The position numbers and the translations under genes were made by a program. A stretch of 64,000 nt of DNA from Fusobacterium ulcerans (GTDB taxonomy: Bacteria > Fusobacteriota > Fusobacteriia > Fusobacteriales > Fusobacteriaceae): assembly GCF_003019675.1 (NCBI RefSeq), contig NZ_CP028105.1:1070282-1134281 (forward strand). The letters run 5' to 3'. Each line of letters opens with the position of its first letter. Within the stretch, counting starts at the first letter, position 1. This document shows positions 45,198 to 54,718 of the stretch, piece by piece. The notes beneath the pieces were generated by a model, which saw only the letters and a program-made list of their open reading frames with translations, made no database searches and had not been told where the DNA came from.

Positions 45198-47279
45198 CTA
45201 TTTTCCTCTTTCTTCTTGAATTCCTTTTTGGATAGAAGCTGGTACTTGAATGTATTCAGCAAATTCCATAGAGTAAGTTGCTCTTCCTTGAGATTTAGAT
45301 CTTAAGTCAGTTGCATATCCAAACATTTCAGATAATGGAACTTTAGCATCAATGATTTTAGCACCATTTCTGTCTGTCATTCCACCTATCATTCCCCTTC
45401 TTGAGTTAAGGTCTCCTATGATATCTCCCATGTATTCTTCTGGAGTAGTTACTTCTACTTTGAATACTGGTTCAAGGATTATTGGATTAGATTTAGCAGC
45501 AGCTTGTTTAACAGCCATTGATCCTGCAAGTTTAAACGCCATTTCTGATGAGTCAACTTCATGGTATGATCCATCATAAAGAGTTACTTTTACATCAACA
45601 ACTGGGTATCCAGCTACAACTCCACTTTCTAGAGCTTCTCTACATCCTTTTTCTACTGCTGGAATATATTCTCTAGGAATAACTCCTCCAGTAATTTTGT
45701 TAACAAATTCAAAACCTTTTCCTGGATTTGGTTCAAGGATAATTTTAACGTGTCCGTATTGTCCTTTACCTCCAGATTGTTTTGCATATTTAACTTCATG
45801 ATCTGTAGTTCCAAGAATTGTCTCTCTGTAAGCAACTTGTGGTTTTCCTACTGTAGATTCAACTTTGAATTCTCTTTTCATTCTGTCAACAATGATTTCA
45901 AGGTGAAGTTCTCCCATTCCTGAAATGATTGTTTGTCCAGTTTCTTCATCAGACTTAACTTTGAAAGTAGGGTCTTCCTCAGCAAGTTTTGATAAAGCAA
46001 TTCCCATTTTCTCTTGGTCAGCTTTTGTTTTTGGTTCAACAGCAACTGAGATAACTGGATCTGGGAATTCCATTTTTTCAAGAACTATTGGAGCATTATC
46101 TGCACAAAGAGTGTCTCCAGTAGTAGTTTCTTTCAATCCTACTGCTGCTGCGATATCTCCACAGTAAACTGCTTCAATTTCTTCTCTTTTATTAGCATGC
46201 ATTTGAAGAATTCTTCCCATTCTTTCTTTTTTACCTTTTGTAGAGTTAAGAACATAAGTTCCTTTTTCTACAACACCAGAGTATACTCTGAAGAATGTTA
46301 ATTTTCCAACAAATGGGTCTGTCATAACTTTAAATGCTAGAGCTGCAAATGGAGCATCATCTGACATTTCTCTTTCTATTTCTATAGAAGAATCTTTCAT
46401 ATCAGTTCCTTTTACCATTGCAACGTCTGTAGGCGCTGGCATATAATCAACAATGGCATCAAGTAATGATTGGATTCCTTTATTTTTAAATGCTGTTCCA
46501 CATGTTACTGGAACGATCATGTTAGCGATAGTTGCTTTTCTAAGAGCACCTTTAATTTCTTCTTCAGTGATTTCTTCTCCACCAAAAAATTTTTCCATTA
46601 ATTCATCACTTGTTTCAACAACTGATTCTAACATGAATTGTCTTGCATCTTCAGCTTTTTCAACTAATTCTGCTCTAATATCTTTTACTTCAAATTTTTG
46701 TCCATTATCTGAATCGATAGGCCAAATAATTTCTTTCATAGTAATTAGATCGATTACTCCTTCGAAGTAATCTTCTGCACCGATTGGTAATTGAATAGGT
46801 ACAGGATTTGATCCTAATTTATCTTTAATATCTCCAACACACATGCTGAAGTCAGCACCGATTCTATCCATCTTGTTAAAGAATGCGATTCTTGGTACTT
46901 GATATTTATCAGCTTGTCTCCAAACAGTTTCTGATTGAGGCTGAACCCCATCAACTGCTGAGAATACTGCAACTGCTCCATCTAGAACTCTTAGAGATCT
47001 TTCAACCTCAACTGTAAAGTCCACGTGTCCTGGTGTGTCTATTATATTTACCCTATGTTCTCTCCAGAAACAAGTTGTTGCAGCAGAAGTGATAGTGATA
47101 CCTCTTTCTTGCTCTTGTTCCATCCAGTCCATTGTAGCTCCACCTTCATGAACTTCTCCTAGCTTATGCTCTACTCCTGTATAGAATAGAATTCTTTCAG
47201 TAGTAGTAGTTTTTCCTGCATCGATATGAGCCATAATTCCAACGTTTCTAGTCATATCTAAAGAAACTTTCCTAGCCAT
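45198..47279 (-). CDS. fusA: Elongation factor G
   Basis: About 693 residues from the ATG at 47279, eight bases after AGGAGG; the frame extends six codons further up with no such site. GTPase motifs [17 protein letters not shown] and NKMDR, then domains II-V. Translocase of the ribosome. In the str operon between rpsG and tuf. Confidence 0.97.
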   Translation of the reverse strand: MARKVSLDMTRNVGIMAHIDAGKTTTTERILFYTGVEHKLGEVHEGGATMDWMEQEQERGITITSAATTCFWREHRVNIIDTPGHVDFTVEVERSLRVLDGAVAVFSAVDGVQPQSETVWRQADKYQVPRIAFFNKMDRIGADFSMCVGDIKDKLGSNPVPIQLPIGAEDYFEGVIDLITMKEIIWPIDSDNGQKFEVKDIRAELVEKAEDARQFMLESVVETSDELMEKFFGGEEITEEEIKGALRKATIANMIVPVTCGTAFKNKGIQSLLDAIVDYMPAPTDVAMVKGTDMKDSSIEIEREMSDDAPFAALAFKVMTDPFVGKLTFFRVYSGVVEKGTYVLNSTKGKKERMGRILQMHANKREEIEAVYCGDIAAAVGLKETTTGDTLCADNAPIVLEKMEFPDPVISVAVEPKTKADQEKMGIALSKLAEEDPTFKVKSDEETGQTIISGMGELHLEIIVDRMKREFKVESTVGKPQVAYRETILGTTDHEVKYAKQSGGKGQYGHVKIILEPNPGKGFEFVNKITGGVIPREYIPAVEKGCREALESGVVAGYPVVDVKVTLYDGSYHEVDSSEMAFKLAGSMAVKQAAAKSNPIILEPVFKVEVTTPEEYMGDIIGDLNSRRGMIGGMTDRNGAKIIDAKVPLSEMFGYATDLRSKSQGRATYSMEFAEYIQVPASIQKGIQEERGK

Positions 47280-47336
47280 TAAGTATTTCCTCCTCAAAAA
47301 AAATGAATAAAGTTAATCTTTGCCGTCTATAAAAAA

Positions 47337-47807
47337 CTAGATTTTATAATGTGCGAAAGCTCTGTTTGCTTCTGCCATTTTATAAGTATCTTCTTTTTTC
47401 TTTATAGTTGCTCCATCATTATTAGCTGCTGCGATTAATTCTGCTGCTAATTTTTCGATCATACCATATTCTTTTCTTTGTCTTGTATAAAGTGTTAACC
47501 ATCTGATTGCTAAAGTTTGTTGTCTTTCAACTCTTACTTCAACTGGAACTTGGTATGTAGCTCCTCCGATTCTTCTTGATCTAACTTCGATTTGAGGTTT
47601 GATATTATCTAATGCTTGTTTAAATATATCGTACCCCTCTTGACCAGTTTTCTCTTTTATTAAATCCATTGCTGAGTAGAATATTCCTTCAGCTATAGCT
47701 TTCTTTCCATCCAACATGATTGAATTGATAACTTTAGTAACTACTTTATCTGAGTATCTAGAATCAGGTAGTACATCTCTTTTTATTGCTGCTCTTCTTC
47801 TTGACAT
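47337..47807 (-). CDS. rpsG: 30S ribosomal protein S7
   Basis: 156 residues, exact family length, starting [19 protein letters not shown]7 nucleates the head of the small subunit. Gap of 24 bases to rpsL. Confidence 0.98.
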   Translation of the reverse strand: MSRRRAAIKRDVLPDSRYSDKVVTKVINSIMLDGKKAIAEGIFYSAMDLIKEKTGQEGYDIFKQALDNIKPQIEVRSRRIGGATYQVPVEVRVERQQTLAIRWLTLYTRQRKEYGMIEKLAAELIAAANNDGATIKKKEDTYKMAEANRAFAHYKI

Positions 47808-47831
47808 TTTTAACTGTTCACCTCCCTATAA

Positions 47832-48200
47832 TTACGCTTTTTTAGCTCCGTATTTAGATCTTGATTGTTTTCTTTTTGCAACTCCAGCTGTATCCAAAGC
47901 TCCTCTGATAACTTTGTATCTAACCCCTGGTAAGTCTTTTGTTCTTCCACCTCTTACAAGTACGATTGAGTGTTCTTGTAAATTGTGTCCTTCTCCTGGA
48001 ATGTAGCAAGTAACTTCGATTCCATTAGTTAATTTTACTCTGGCAACCTTTCTCAAAGCTGAGTTTGGTTTCTTAGGTGTAGTTGTATAAACTCTTACAC
48101 AAACTCCTCTTCTTTGTGGGTTTCCTTGTAATGCTGGTGATTTTTTCTTTTCTAGTAAAGTGTCTCTTCCATTTTTTACTAATTGACTTAAAGTAGGCAT
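47832..48200 (-). CDS. rpsL: 30S ribosomal protein S12
   Basis: 122 residues. Conserved [16 protein letters not shown] and [13 protein letters not shown] loops; the two lysines commonly altered in streptomycin-resistant mutants are the wild-type ones. First gene of the str operon. Confidence 0.98.
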   Translation of the reverse strand: MPTLSQLVKNGRDTLLEKKKSPALQGNPQRRGVCVRVYTTTPKKPNSALRKVARVKLTNGIEVTCYIPGEGHNLQEHSIVLVRGGRTKDLPGVRYKVIRGALDTAGVAKRKQSRSKYGAKKA

Positions 48201-48253
48201 TTTACCCTCCTTCCTATTAATTTAAAATAATTTTTATATATTATAACTTAAAT

Positions 48254-48282
48254 ATTATAATCACTTTGTTTCAAAAAGTCAA
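48254..48282 (-). promoter_or_regulatory. Promoter of the str operon
   Basis: On the minus strand TTGACT (48277-48282), 17 bases, TATAAT (48254-48259), about 55 bases before rpsL. A second TATAAT lies further upstream near 48316. Confidence 0.75.
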
Positions 48283-48338
48283 TATAAAGCTAAGGTTATA
48301 TTTATAAATCTTTACAATTATATCACACTTTATCAAAT

Positions 48339-50246
48339 TTAGAAAGTATTTTTTAAAGTTTTTAATTCATTTTCTAAATTTTCCCATTCTTCCATCAATG
48401 AAAGTATCTCCATGTCTAATTCTTCAAGCTCTTTCTGTATATCCATAAGTTTATCTACATTATTTTCTATTCCTGCTTTATTATATTCTTCTTCTTTAGC
48501 AGATTTTTTTTCTTCAAATTTTTCTACATCTGCCTCAGCTTTTATTATTTTTTTCTCAAGAGATGATATTCTGTTTTTATTTTTTTTCTGCTCCTCAAAA
48601 TTAAGAGAAGCTTTAACATCTTTTTCTTTTACTTCTTCTCTTTGATTTAAATAAGAATTGTAATCTCCTTTAAAAAGTACTGCTCCATCTTTTTTCACTT
48701 CATATATATTATTAACAACACAATCTAAAAAATTTCTGTCATGTGATACTACTAATATTGTACCTGTATATTCTTCCAGAGATTCAGATAATATCTCTCT
48801 TGAGTAAATATCCAAATGGTTAGTAGGCTCATCCAATATCAGAAAATTAGGTTTTTCCAGCATAAGCTTCATAAATGCCACTCTTGCCTTTTCTCCTCCA
48901 CTTAAACTAGATATCTCCTTATATACATCATCTTCTGTAAAAAGAAATCCTCCACATATATTTCTTGCTTCCTCTTCACTCAGTACAAAATGATACATTA
49001 ACTCTTCCAGTACAGTTCTTTTAGGATTCAGCCCTTGGTGATTTTGATCATAGTATCCAATCTTTACTCTGTCCCCTATTTTAAAATCTCCCTTGCTTTG
49101 TTTCTCCATACCATTTATTATTTTTAACAGAGTAGATTTTCCTACACCATTTTTACCAATTACTCCAACTCTATCTCCTCTATATATATCAAGATTCAAA
49201 TTCGAAAATATTTCTTTACCATCAAAAGATTTAGCTAAATCTTTTATTCTCAACACTAAATCTACACTTGTAGTATCTGTTTCAAATTTAAGCTTTATCT
49301 TTTTAGTTGTAATAACAGGATTTTCCATTTTATCCATTCTGTTAAGTATCTTTTCTCTTCCTCTTGCCTGTTTAGATTTTACTCCGGCTTTGTATCTTCT
49401 GATAAATTCTTCCATTTTTCTTAATTTATCCTGCTCTTTATCAAATGCCTTCACAGTACCAGACAGATAAGCTTCTTTCTGAATAGTAAAATCTGTATAA
49501 TTTCCATTATATGTTTTTAAAGTTTTTCCTTCTATTTCAAATACTCTATTTACTACATTATCTAAGAAATAAACATCATGTGAAATAAGAATAAAAGCTT
49601 TTTTATAATCTTTTAATATTCTTTCCAGCCATTCAATAGCATTTAAATCTAAATGGTTAGTAGGCTCATCTAATATCAAGAGTTCCGGTTCCTCCAAAAG
49701 TATCTTTCCTAAAGCTACTCTTGAAAGCTGTCCTCCAGATAAATCACTTATTTTAGAAACCCACAAAGATTCTGCCAGAGTAAGCCCATTCAATATCTGC
49801 TTTACTTTGTACTCAATAGCATATCCCTCATTCTGTTCATATCTTGCTGTTACAGTCCCCAACTCTTCCATAGTTTTATCAAAATCTTCAAGATTTTCTG
49901 CCAGAATAACATTTAATTCTTGTATTCTATGGTAATCATTTTGTACATTAGAAAAAACTGTCATTAGTTCTTCAAAGACAGTATTATCAGGGTTAAGATC
50001 AGGATGCTGTGAAAGATACCCTATTTTCAATCCACCCTTTTTTGAAACAGTTCCCCTTTGATTCGTCTCAGGATCTACTTCATCATATTCCAATCCTAAA
50101 AGTATTTTAATAAGGGTACTTTTTCCTGCTCCATTTACCCCTATCATTCCTATTTTATCTCTCTCATCTATTGAGAAGCTTATATTTTTAAACAGAGTCT
50201 CCCCTGTGAATCCCATAAACAAATTATTTACTTGCAGAAGTGCCAT
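48339..50246 (-). CDS. ABC-F family ATPase
   Basis: 635 residues, two ATPase domains and no membrane segments. First: GVNGAGKST, LSGGQLSR, LLILDEPTNHLD; second: GKNGVGKST, LSGGEKAR, FLILDEPTNHLD. They are joined by a linker (about 240-310) and the chain ends in a coiled coil (about 555-635), as in Uup/YfmR-like proteins. ABC-F proteins act on the ribosome in translation or rescue; some give antibiotic resistance, but length and coiled-coil tail fit the housekeeping Uup type better. Confidence 0.88.
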   Translation of the reverse strand: MALLQVNNLFMGFTGETLFKNISFSIDERDKIGMIGVNGAGKSTLIKILLGLEYDEVDPETNQRGTVSKKGGLKIGYLSQHPDLNPDNTVFEELMTVFSNVQNDYHRIQELNVILAENLEDFDKTMEELGTVTARYEQNEGYAIEYKVKQILNGLTLAESLWVSKISDLSGGQLSRVALGKILLEEPELLILDEPTNHLDLNAIEWLERILKDYKKAFILISHDVYFLDNVVNRVFEIEGKTLKTYNGNYTDFTIQKEAYLSGTVKAFDKEQDKLRKMEEFIRRYKAGVKSKQARGREKILNRMDKMENPVITTKKIKLKFETDTTSVDLVLRIKDLAKSFDGKEIFSNLNLDIYRGDRVGVIGKNGVGKSTLLKIINGMEKQSKGDFKIGDRVKIGYYDQNHQGLNPKRTVLEELMYHFVLSEEEARNICGGFLFTEDDVYKEISSLSGGEKARVAFMKLMLEKPNFLILDEPTNHLDIYSREILSESLEEYTGTILVVSHDRNFLDCVVNNIYEVKKDGAVLFKGDYNSYLNQREEVKEKDVKASLNFEEQKKNKNRISSLEKKIIKAEADVEKFEEKKSAKEEEYNKAGIENNVDKLMDIQKELEELDMEILSLMEEWENLENELKTLKNTF

Positions 50247-50409
50247 TTTCTATCTCTCCTAATTTCTTCCATATATTTTCCATCTAAAATCTTAACACAT
50301 TCATAATTTATTGTAAAGGTCAAAGTATTTACAAAAATTTTCCTTACTCCTTTCACTATTTTATGATAAAATTATATGTTAATAACTTTACTCAGGGAGA
50401 TGCACTATT

Positions 50410-52716
50410 ATGATAAGAAAATTCTTGATTCTTCACCTCTTTATTTTCATATTTTCTTTCTCATTTTCTGATGGGGTTCAATCTAAAGCCTATAAAGTAG
50501 ATGCCATCAACAAAGCAATAGAAGAATTAAAAATGCAGCAGGCTCACTTAGAGCTTTTAAAAGAAAAAATAGAAAGTACAGATACAGATGTTACAAAAAA
50601 AGCTCCTACTTCTGAAGAAAGACCAAAGATAGCTCTTGTTTTAAGCGGTGGTGGGGCAAAAGGAGCTGCTCATATAGGAGTTCTTAAAGTACTTGAAAAA
50701 TATCAGATTCCTGTTGATATAATAATAGGAACAAGTGTGGGAAGTATAGTTGGAGGAATGTATTCCATTGGGTATTCTCCAGATGAAATAGAGACTACTG
50801 TCCTCAATTTAAAATTTACATCACTTCTTACAAACTCAAAAGACAGAAATTTAAAAAATATTGAAGATAAAATAGAAAATGATAAATACCCTTTTACTGT
50901 AAGTATAGATAAGAATCTTAAACTTTCATTCCCTATGGGATTTTTAAATGGAGAAAATATCTACCTACAATTAAAAGAAATATTTAATAGAGCAGAAAAT
51001 ATAAAAAACTTCAATGATCTTCCTATTCAGTACAGAGCTATAACTACTGACCTCCAAACTGGAAAAGAAGTTGTCCTTCGAGATGGTGATCTTGCTCTTG
51101 CTACATTTAAAAGTATGGCTATTCCTAGTTTTCTTGAGCCTATTGAAGATAATGGAAAATTCTATGTAGATGGAGGAGTTGTTAATAATTTTCCTATAGA
51201 TGTGGCTCATTCATTAGGGGCAGATATAATCATTGCTGTGGATATTTCAGCAGAGGCTTCCAATATAAATGAAAAGTCAAATCTTATAACTATTTTAGAT
51301 AAACTCGCTACATACAATGGAAACAGAAAAGTTGATCTCCATAAAAGACTGGCTGATATTCTCATCGTTCCAGATGTAAAAGACCATGATACTATAGATT
51401 TCAGCGATCTTTCAAGCCTTGTAACAGAAGGAGAAAAAGCAACTGAAAAATATGCATATATTTTAAAAAATCTAAGTTATCCTCAAGAATTTCAAGAGAT
51501 CAAAGCAAAGAGCTTTAAAGAAAAGCCGATAGAAATAAATAATATAAAACTTGTAGGAAATGAAATTCTTACTGAAAATAAAGTTAGAAATCTCATGCCT
51601 AGTGTCTCAGGAAATAAATTTACTAAATCTGATCTCAATGACTGGACAAAAAGAGTGTATTCAGTGAGCTATATAGAAAGAGCTTTCTATGAAGTAAATG
51701 GAGATACTATTACATTTAAGGTAAAAGAAAAAGATGGAATAAATATAAATGCTTCTCTTAATTATGCCTCAAACTATGGTGGATCCATGAATATATCTGC
51801 TACTATGCCTAACTTTGGACTTTGGACAAGAAACTATACTGTAAAAGCAGAAGCATCAAGTTATCCTAAAATAGCTTTAAACAATCTTTCATTTTATGAA
51901 CTAGGAAAAATAAAAATTTTAACTGCTGCAAGTATAGGTTATGAAGTAGATCCATTATTTATTTTTAATGATGGAAAAAAAGTTTCTACATATGAATCAA
52001 ATACTTTTAAAACTACTTTATCTCTTGGTACTGCAATATCTAATAATGTGGTTACAGGTTTAACTTTAGGATATCAAAGTTCAGATAATAAATATTCAAG
52101 TGGAAGCAGATCTTACAAAGATTTTAATGAGAACTATCAGACTATTTCTACTGGTACCTATCTATATATTGATACTCTAAATAGAAAAAATTTCCCTTCA
52201 AAAGGAAATGTCCTGCGTTTTGAAGGATTCAATACTCAAGGTGTGGACAGCAAGGATATCAACTATAATGGATTTATGTTTTCAACTGACTTTTATCTTC
52301 CTGTAACTGAAAAGTTCTCTATGAATTTAGGGTTATCTGGAGGAAAAACAGCTGGAGAAAATGTCCCTGACAGTAGCCTTTTCAAAATAGGTGGATTGAG
52401 AGATAATGATTTAGCATTTTCATTTATAGGTCTTCCTATGATGGGTAGATATACTGATGAATTTTATATGATTCGTGGTGGTTTGCAGTATAGACTTACT
52501 GATACTTTCTATCTTATAGGAAAATATAATATGATGACTTATTCATCTGATGGATTATCTTTCCAAAAATCTTATGATATAGGAGACAGAAGATATCATG
52601 GATATGGAGGAGGAATAGGTTGGGATACATTCCTTGGACCTATATCTCTGATGTTGTCTAATGATTTAGATTCATCTTCTCCATTATTTGAAGTATATAT
52701 GGGTTACACATTCTAA
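50410..52716 (+). CDS. fplA: Type Vd autotransporter phospholipase FplA
   Basis: 768 residues. Signal peptide (1-20); patatin domain with oxyanion loop GGGAKGAAHIG (about 80-90), catalytic Ser109 in GTSVG and Asp254 in VDGGVVNN; a POTRA-like domain (about 375-450, IEINNIKLVGNEILTENKV); and a 16-strand Omp85-type barrel (about 455-768) ending FEVYMGYTF. The Ser-Asp spacing of 145 equals what I recall for Fusobacterium nucleatum FplA, a class A1 phospholipase on the cell surface. It starts ten bases after GGGAG. It is divergent from the ABC-F gene; no sharp promoter was found in 50247-50409. Confidence 0.93.
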   Translation: MIRKFLILHLFIFIFSFSFSDGVQSKAYKVDAINKAIEELKMQQAHLELLKEKIESTDTDVTKKAPTSEERPKIALVLSGGGAKGAAHIGVLKVLEKYQIPVDIIIGTSVGSIVGGMYSIGYSPDEIETTVLNLKFTSLLTNSKDRNLKNIEDKIENDKYPFTVSIDKNLKLSFPMGFLNGENIYLQLKEIFNRAENIKNFNDLPIQYRAITTDLQTGKEVVLRDGDLALATFKSMAIPSFLEPIEDNGKFYVDGGVVNNFPIDVAHSLGADIIIAVDISAEASNINEKSNLITILDKLATYNGNRKVDLHKRLADILIVPDVKDHDTIDFSDLSSLVTEGEKATEKYAYILKNLSYPQEFQEIKAKSFKEKPIEINNIKLVGNEILTENKVRNLMPSVSGNKFTKSDLNDWTKRVYSVSYIERAFYEVNGDTITFKVKEKDGININASLNYASNYGGSMNISATMPNFGLWTRNYTVKAEASSYPKIALNNLSFYELGKIKILTAASIGYEVDPLFIFNDGKKVSTYESNTFKTTLSLGTAISNNVVTGLTLGYQSSDNKYSSGSRSYKDFNENYQTISTGTYLYIDTLNRKNFPSKGNVLRFEGFNTQGVDSKDINYNGFMFSTDFYLPVTEKFSMNLGLSGGKTAGENVPDSSLFKIGGLRDNDLAFSFIGLPMMGRYTDEFYMIRGGLQYRLTDTFYLIGKYNMMTYSSDGLSFQKSYDIGDRRYHGYGGGIGWDTFLGPISLMLSNDLDSSSPLFEVYMGYTF

Positions 52717-52770
52717 CAAAAATTAAAATAGATTATAAAATTTAAAACAAATCAGGGGGATAATTAAAAA

Positions 52771-53415
52771 GTGAAAAATGTAGTAAGAGTTTTTATTTAT
52801 TGTATTGGTTTATTTATAATGGCTGTTGGAGTAACATTTTCAGTAAAATCTAACTTAGGAGTTTCTCCAGTAAATTCAATTCCCTATGTCATAAGTATCA
52901 TAGCTGGATTAGATCAAGGTTTATGTGTTTCTCTTATATTTTTCTCATATATTGCGTTACAGTTTTTTATCTTAAAGAAAGAATTTAAATTTCAAAACCT
53001 TTTACAAATTATATGTGCAAGTTTATTTGGATATTTTGTATCTTTCTCAAATATGTTTTTTTGCTTTGAGCCTTCATCTAATTATCTTGTAAGAATGATA
53101 TATATGGCTGTTAGTATTATTTTTATAGGGATAGGAGTATTTCTTTATCTTGAAGCAGAATTGATTCCACTTCCAGCTGAAGGAGTCATGCTGGCTTTTA
53201 AAAAGAAAACAGCTTTTGAGTTTCACAATATAAAAATAGGTTTTGACCTCATAACTGTAATAGCAGCAGTTCTCTTATCGGTTATATTTTTAGAAAGTAT
53301 TTACGGAATAAGAGAAGGAACATTTATTGCCGCTTTCCTAGTTGGAAAAGTTGTAGGACTTATTCCTAAGCTCTTTAAAAAAGAAGTAAAAAAATTAAAA
53401 TCATTTATAGACTAA
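52771..53415 (+). CDS. YitT/YczE-family membrane protein
   Basis: 214 residues, five hydrophobic segments. The start MAVGVTFSVKSNLGVSPVNSIPYVIS is characteristic of the YczE/YyaS/YitT group of small membrane proteins with unknown transport-like role. GTG start with AGGGGG about eleven bases upstream, a long spacing, so the start is not certain. It follows fplA by 54 bases and ends just before the IS200-like element, whose end hairpin may terminate it. Confidence 0.75.
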   Translation: MKNVVRVFIYCIGLFIMAVGVTFSVKSNLGVSPVNSIPYVISIIAGLDQGLCVSLIFFSYIALQFFILKKEFKFQNLLQIICASLFGYFVSFSNMFFCFEPSSNYLVRMIYMAVSIIFIGIGVFLYLEAELIPLPAEGVMLAFKKKTAFEFHNIKIGFDLITVIAAVLLSVIFLESIYGIREGTFIAAFLVGKVVGLIPKLFKKEVKKLKSFID

Positions 53416-53422
53416 AAAATCA

Positions 53423-53449
53423 CAAACCACCACTTCAAGTGGTGGTTTG
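53423..53449. repeat. Right-end hairpin of the IS200-like element
   Basis: CAAACCACCACTT and AAGTGGTGGTTTG form a perfect 13-bp stem with a one-base loop. This is the place for the right-end stem recognised by the transposase. It also lies just after the YitT stop codon. Confidence 0.6.
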
Positions 53450-53526
53450 CTCCACCCTATAAGGGTATGGTACTAGCTTAGGCTTAAGCCTTACTGAATG
53501 GTTTGCCAACCGCGTAATTCTTCATT

Positions 53527-53544
53527 CAGCTACTTAAGTAGCTG
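53527..53544. repeat. Perfect 18-bp palindrome in the IS200-like right end
   Basis: CAGCTACTTAAGTAGCTG is a perfect palindrome. A second, GGCTTAAGCC, lies at 53481-53490. Both sit in the 3' non-coding end of the element, with three stem-forming sites in about 120 bases. Confidence 0.6.
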
Positions 53545-53551
53545 GTGTGCT

Positions 53552-54013
53552 TTAGTTTGTTTTTTCTCCGAAAGGATCTATATACTCTTTCAATGTCAAT
53601 TGATCATTCGCTATATCTTCTTGCAACTGTTCTCTTATATATTTTGCGATCCTTTCTTTATTTCTTCCTACTGTATCAACATAATATCCTCTACACCAAA
53701 AATGTCTATTCCCATATTTATATTTTAAATTTGCATGTTTATCAAATATCATCAATGAACTTTTCCCTTTCAAATATCCCATAAAACTTGATATGCTTAT
53801 TTTCGGCGGTATACTTACCAACATATGTATATGGTCTTTACAGGCATTAGCCTCTATTATTTCTACTCCTTTAAATTCGCATAGTTTCCTTAATATCTGC
53901 CCTATATCTCCTTTGATTTTTCCATATATTATCTGCCTTCTATATTTTGGTGCGAATATGATATGATATTTACAATTCCATGTTGTATGTGATAGACTAT
54001 TATTGTCATACAT
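53552..54013 (-). CDS. tnpA: IS200/IS605 family transposase TnpA (Y1 HUH)
   Basis: 153 residues, normal for the family. HTTWNCKYHIIFAPKYRR at the start, the HUH motif in CKDHIHMLVSIPP and the Tyr nucleophile in RGYYVDTVGRN are all intact. It moves single-stranded DNA by recognising hairpins at the ends. AAAGGAGG lies before the ATG. It appears full length and could be active. Confidence 0.93.
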   Translation of the reverse strand: MYDNNSLSHTTWNCKYHIIFAPKYRRQIIYGKIKGDIGQILRKLCEFKGVEIIEANACKDHIHMLVSIPPKISISSFMGYLKGKSSLMIFDKHANLKYKYGNRHFWCRGYYVDTVGRNKERIAKYIREQLQEDIANDQLTLKEYIDPFGEKTN

Positions 54014-54091
54014 TTTATGACCTCCTTTGATTAGTTAATTGGCCGGCAAACCTAATTAATTATATCAAAGGAGCTTTTATTTTCTAAGCAT

Positions 54092-54131
54092 AGCCTTCCG
54101 GCTTTTTTGCACCACTCGCTTAGCAAGTGGT
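54092..54131. repeat. Left-end hairpins of the IS200-like element
   Basis: AGCC-TTCC-GGCT (54092-54103) followed by TTTTTT on the plus strand, and ACCACTCGC-TTA-GCAAGTGGT (54111-54131, one mismatch) followed by TTTTTT. The second fits the left-end stem. Both could also block read-through transcription into the transposase. Confidence 0.55.
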
Positions 54132-54138
54132 TTTTTTA

Positions 54139-54411
54139 TTAGTTATTTTTTAAATTTTTTGATACTCTAAACTTTATCGTTTTCTTTGGATAGATTTTCA
54201 TAGGTTCTTTTGTTACTGGATTAGCTATTATCCTTGAATGTCTTTTCAGTATTTCAAATGTTCCTATTTCTTTAAACTTTATTTTTCCATCTATTAATAT
54301 TGCTTCTTGTATCACCTCTATAAATTCATCTATCTCTTCTTGTGCTTTTTTTAATGATATCTCTTCTTTACTTATTTCTCTATATATTTTTCTAAGCTTC
54401 CTTTTATCCAT
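54139..54411 (-). CDS. HU-family DNA-binding protein (second copy)
   Basis: About 90 residues, the HU length. C-terminal half matches HU: KFKEIGTFEILKR, then RIIANPVTKEPMKIYPKKTIKFRVSKNLK, the flexible DNA-embracing arm with NPxTxE. ATG at 54411 follows AGG by five bases; a GTG at 54417 overlaps the previous stop. It is the last gene of the autotransporter operon, next to the IS element. Chromosomal HU is normally encoded elsewhere, so this is probably a paralogue with a local or specialised role. Confidence 0.75.
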   Translation of the reverse strand: MDKRKLRKIYREISKEEISLKKAQEEIDEFIEVIQEAILIDGKIKFKEIGTFEILKRHSRIIANPVTKEPMKIYPKKTIKFRVSKNLKNN

Positions 54412-54413
54412 AT

Positions 54414-54701
54414 TCACCTTTTTTCTTTATTTATTTTATTCTCAAATCCTTTTCCTGCCCTAAATTTTATCACTTCCTTATTTTCTGTCATATTATCTAT
54501 TCCTAATGATGCCAGAATATATCTTCTTGCCCCATGTTTTCTTTTTTCAAAAACTCCCCAGTCTTTAAAAGTTACTTTTCCATCTATTTCTAATGCTTTA
54601 AATATGGTCTTCCAAAATGTATCTATTCTTTCTTGGACTTCTTTTACATTTCTTAATTTTATTTTCTTTTTATAGAATCTTATAAATTCTGTTTCTGTCA
54701 T
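54414..54701 (-). CDS. Divergent HU-like DNA-binding protein
   Basis: 95 residues. The HU pattern is present but less clear: KVTFKDWGVFEKRKHGARRYILASLG aligns with the HU turn GxFxxxxRxxRxxxNPxT, and IKFRAGKGFENKIN with the final strand and helix. The Asn-Pro of the arm is not kept. Start at 54701, with a GGGAGG site upstream; 17 bases after the autotransporter stop. Probably forms a heterodimer with the next protein. Confidence 0.6.
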   Translation of the reverse strand: MTETEFIRFYKKKIKLRNVKEVQERIDTFWKTIFKALEIDGKVTFKDWGVFEKRKHGARRYILASLGIDNMTENKEVIKFRAGKGFENKINKEKR

Positions 54702-54718
54702 AGTTCCTCCCTGTACAA

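Larger units (their letters stand above)
53416..54135 (-). mobile_element. IS200/IS605-type insertion sequence
   Basis: One transposase gene (53552-54013) with non-coding ends rich in hairpins, no terminal inverted repeats and no target duplication visible, as in IS200. Oriented with the transposase on the minus strand, so its left end is near 54131 and its right end near 53423. Exact borders were not determined. It interrupts nothing obvious: it lies between the YitT gene and the HU-like genes. Confidence 0.7.
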
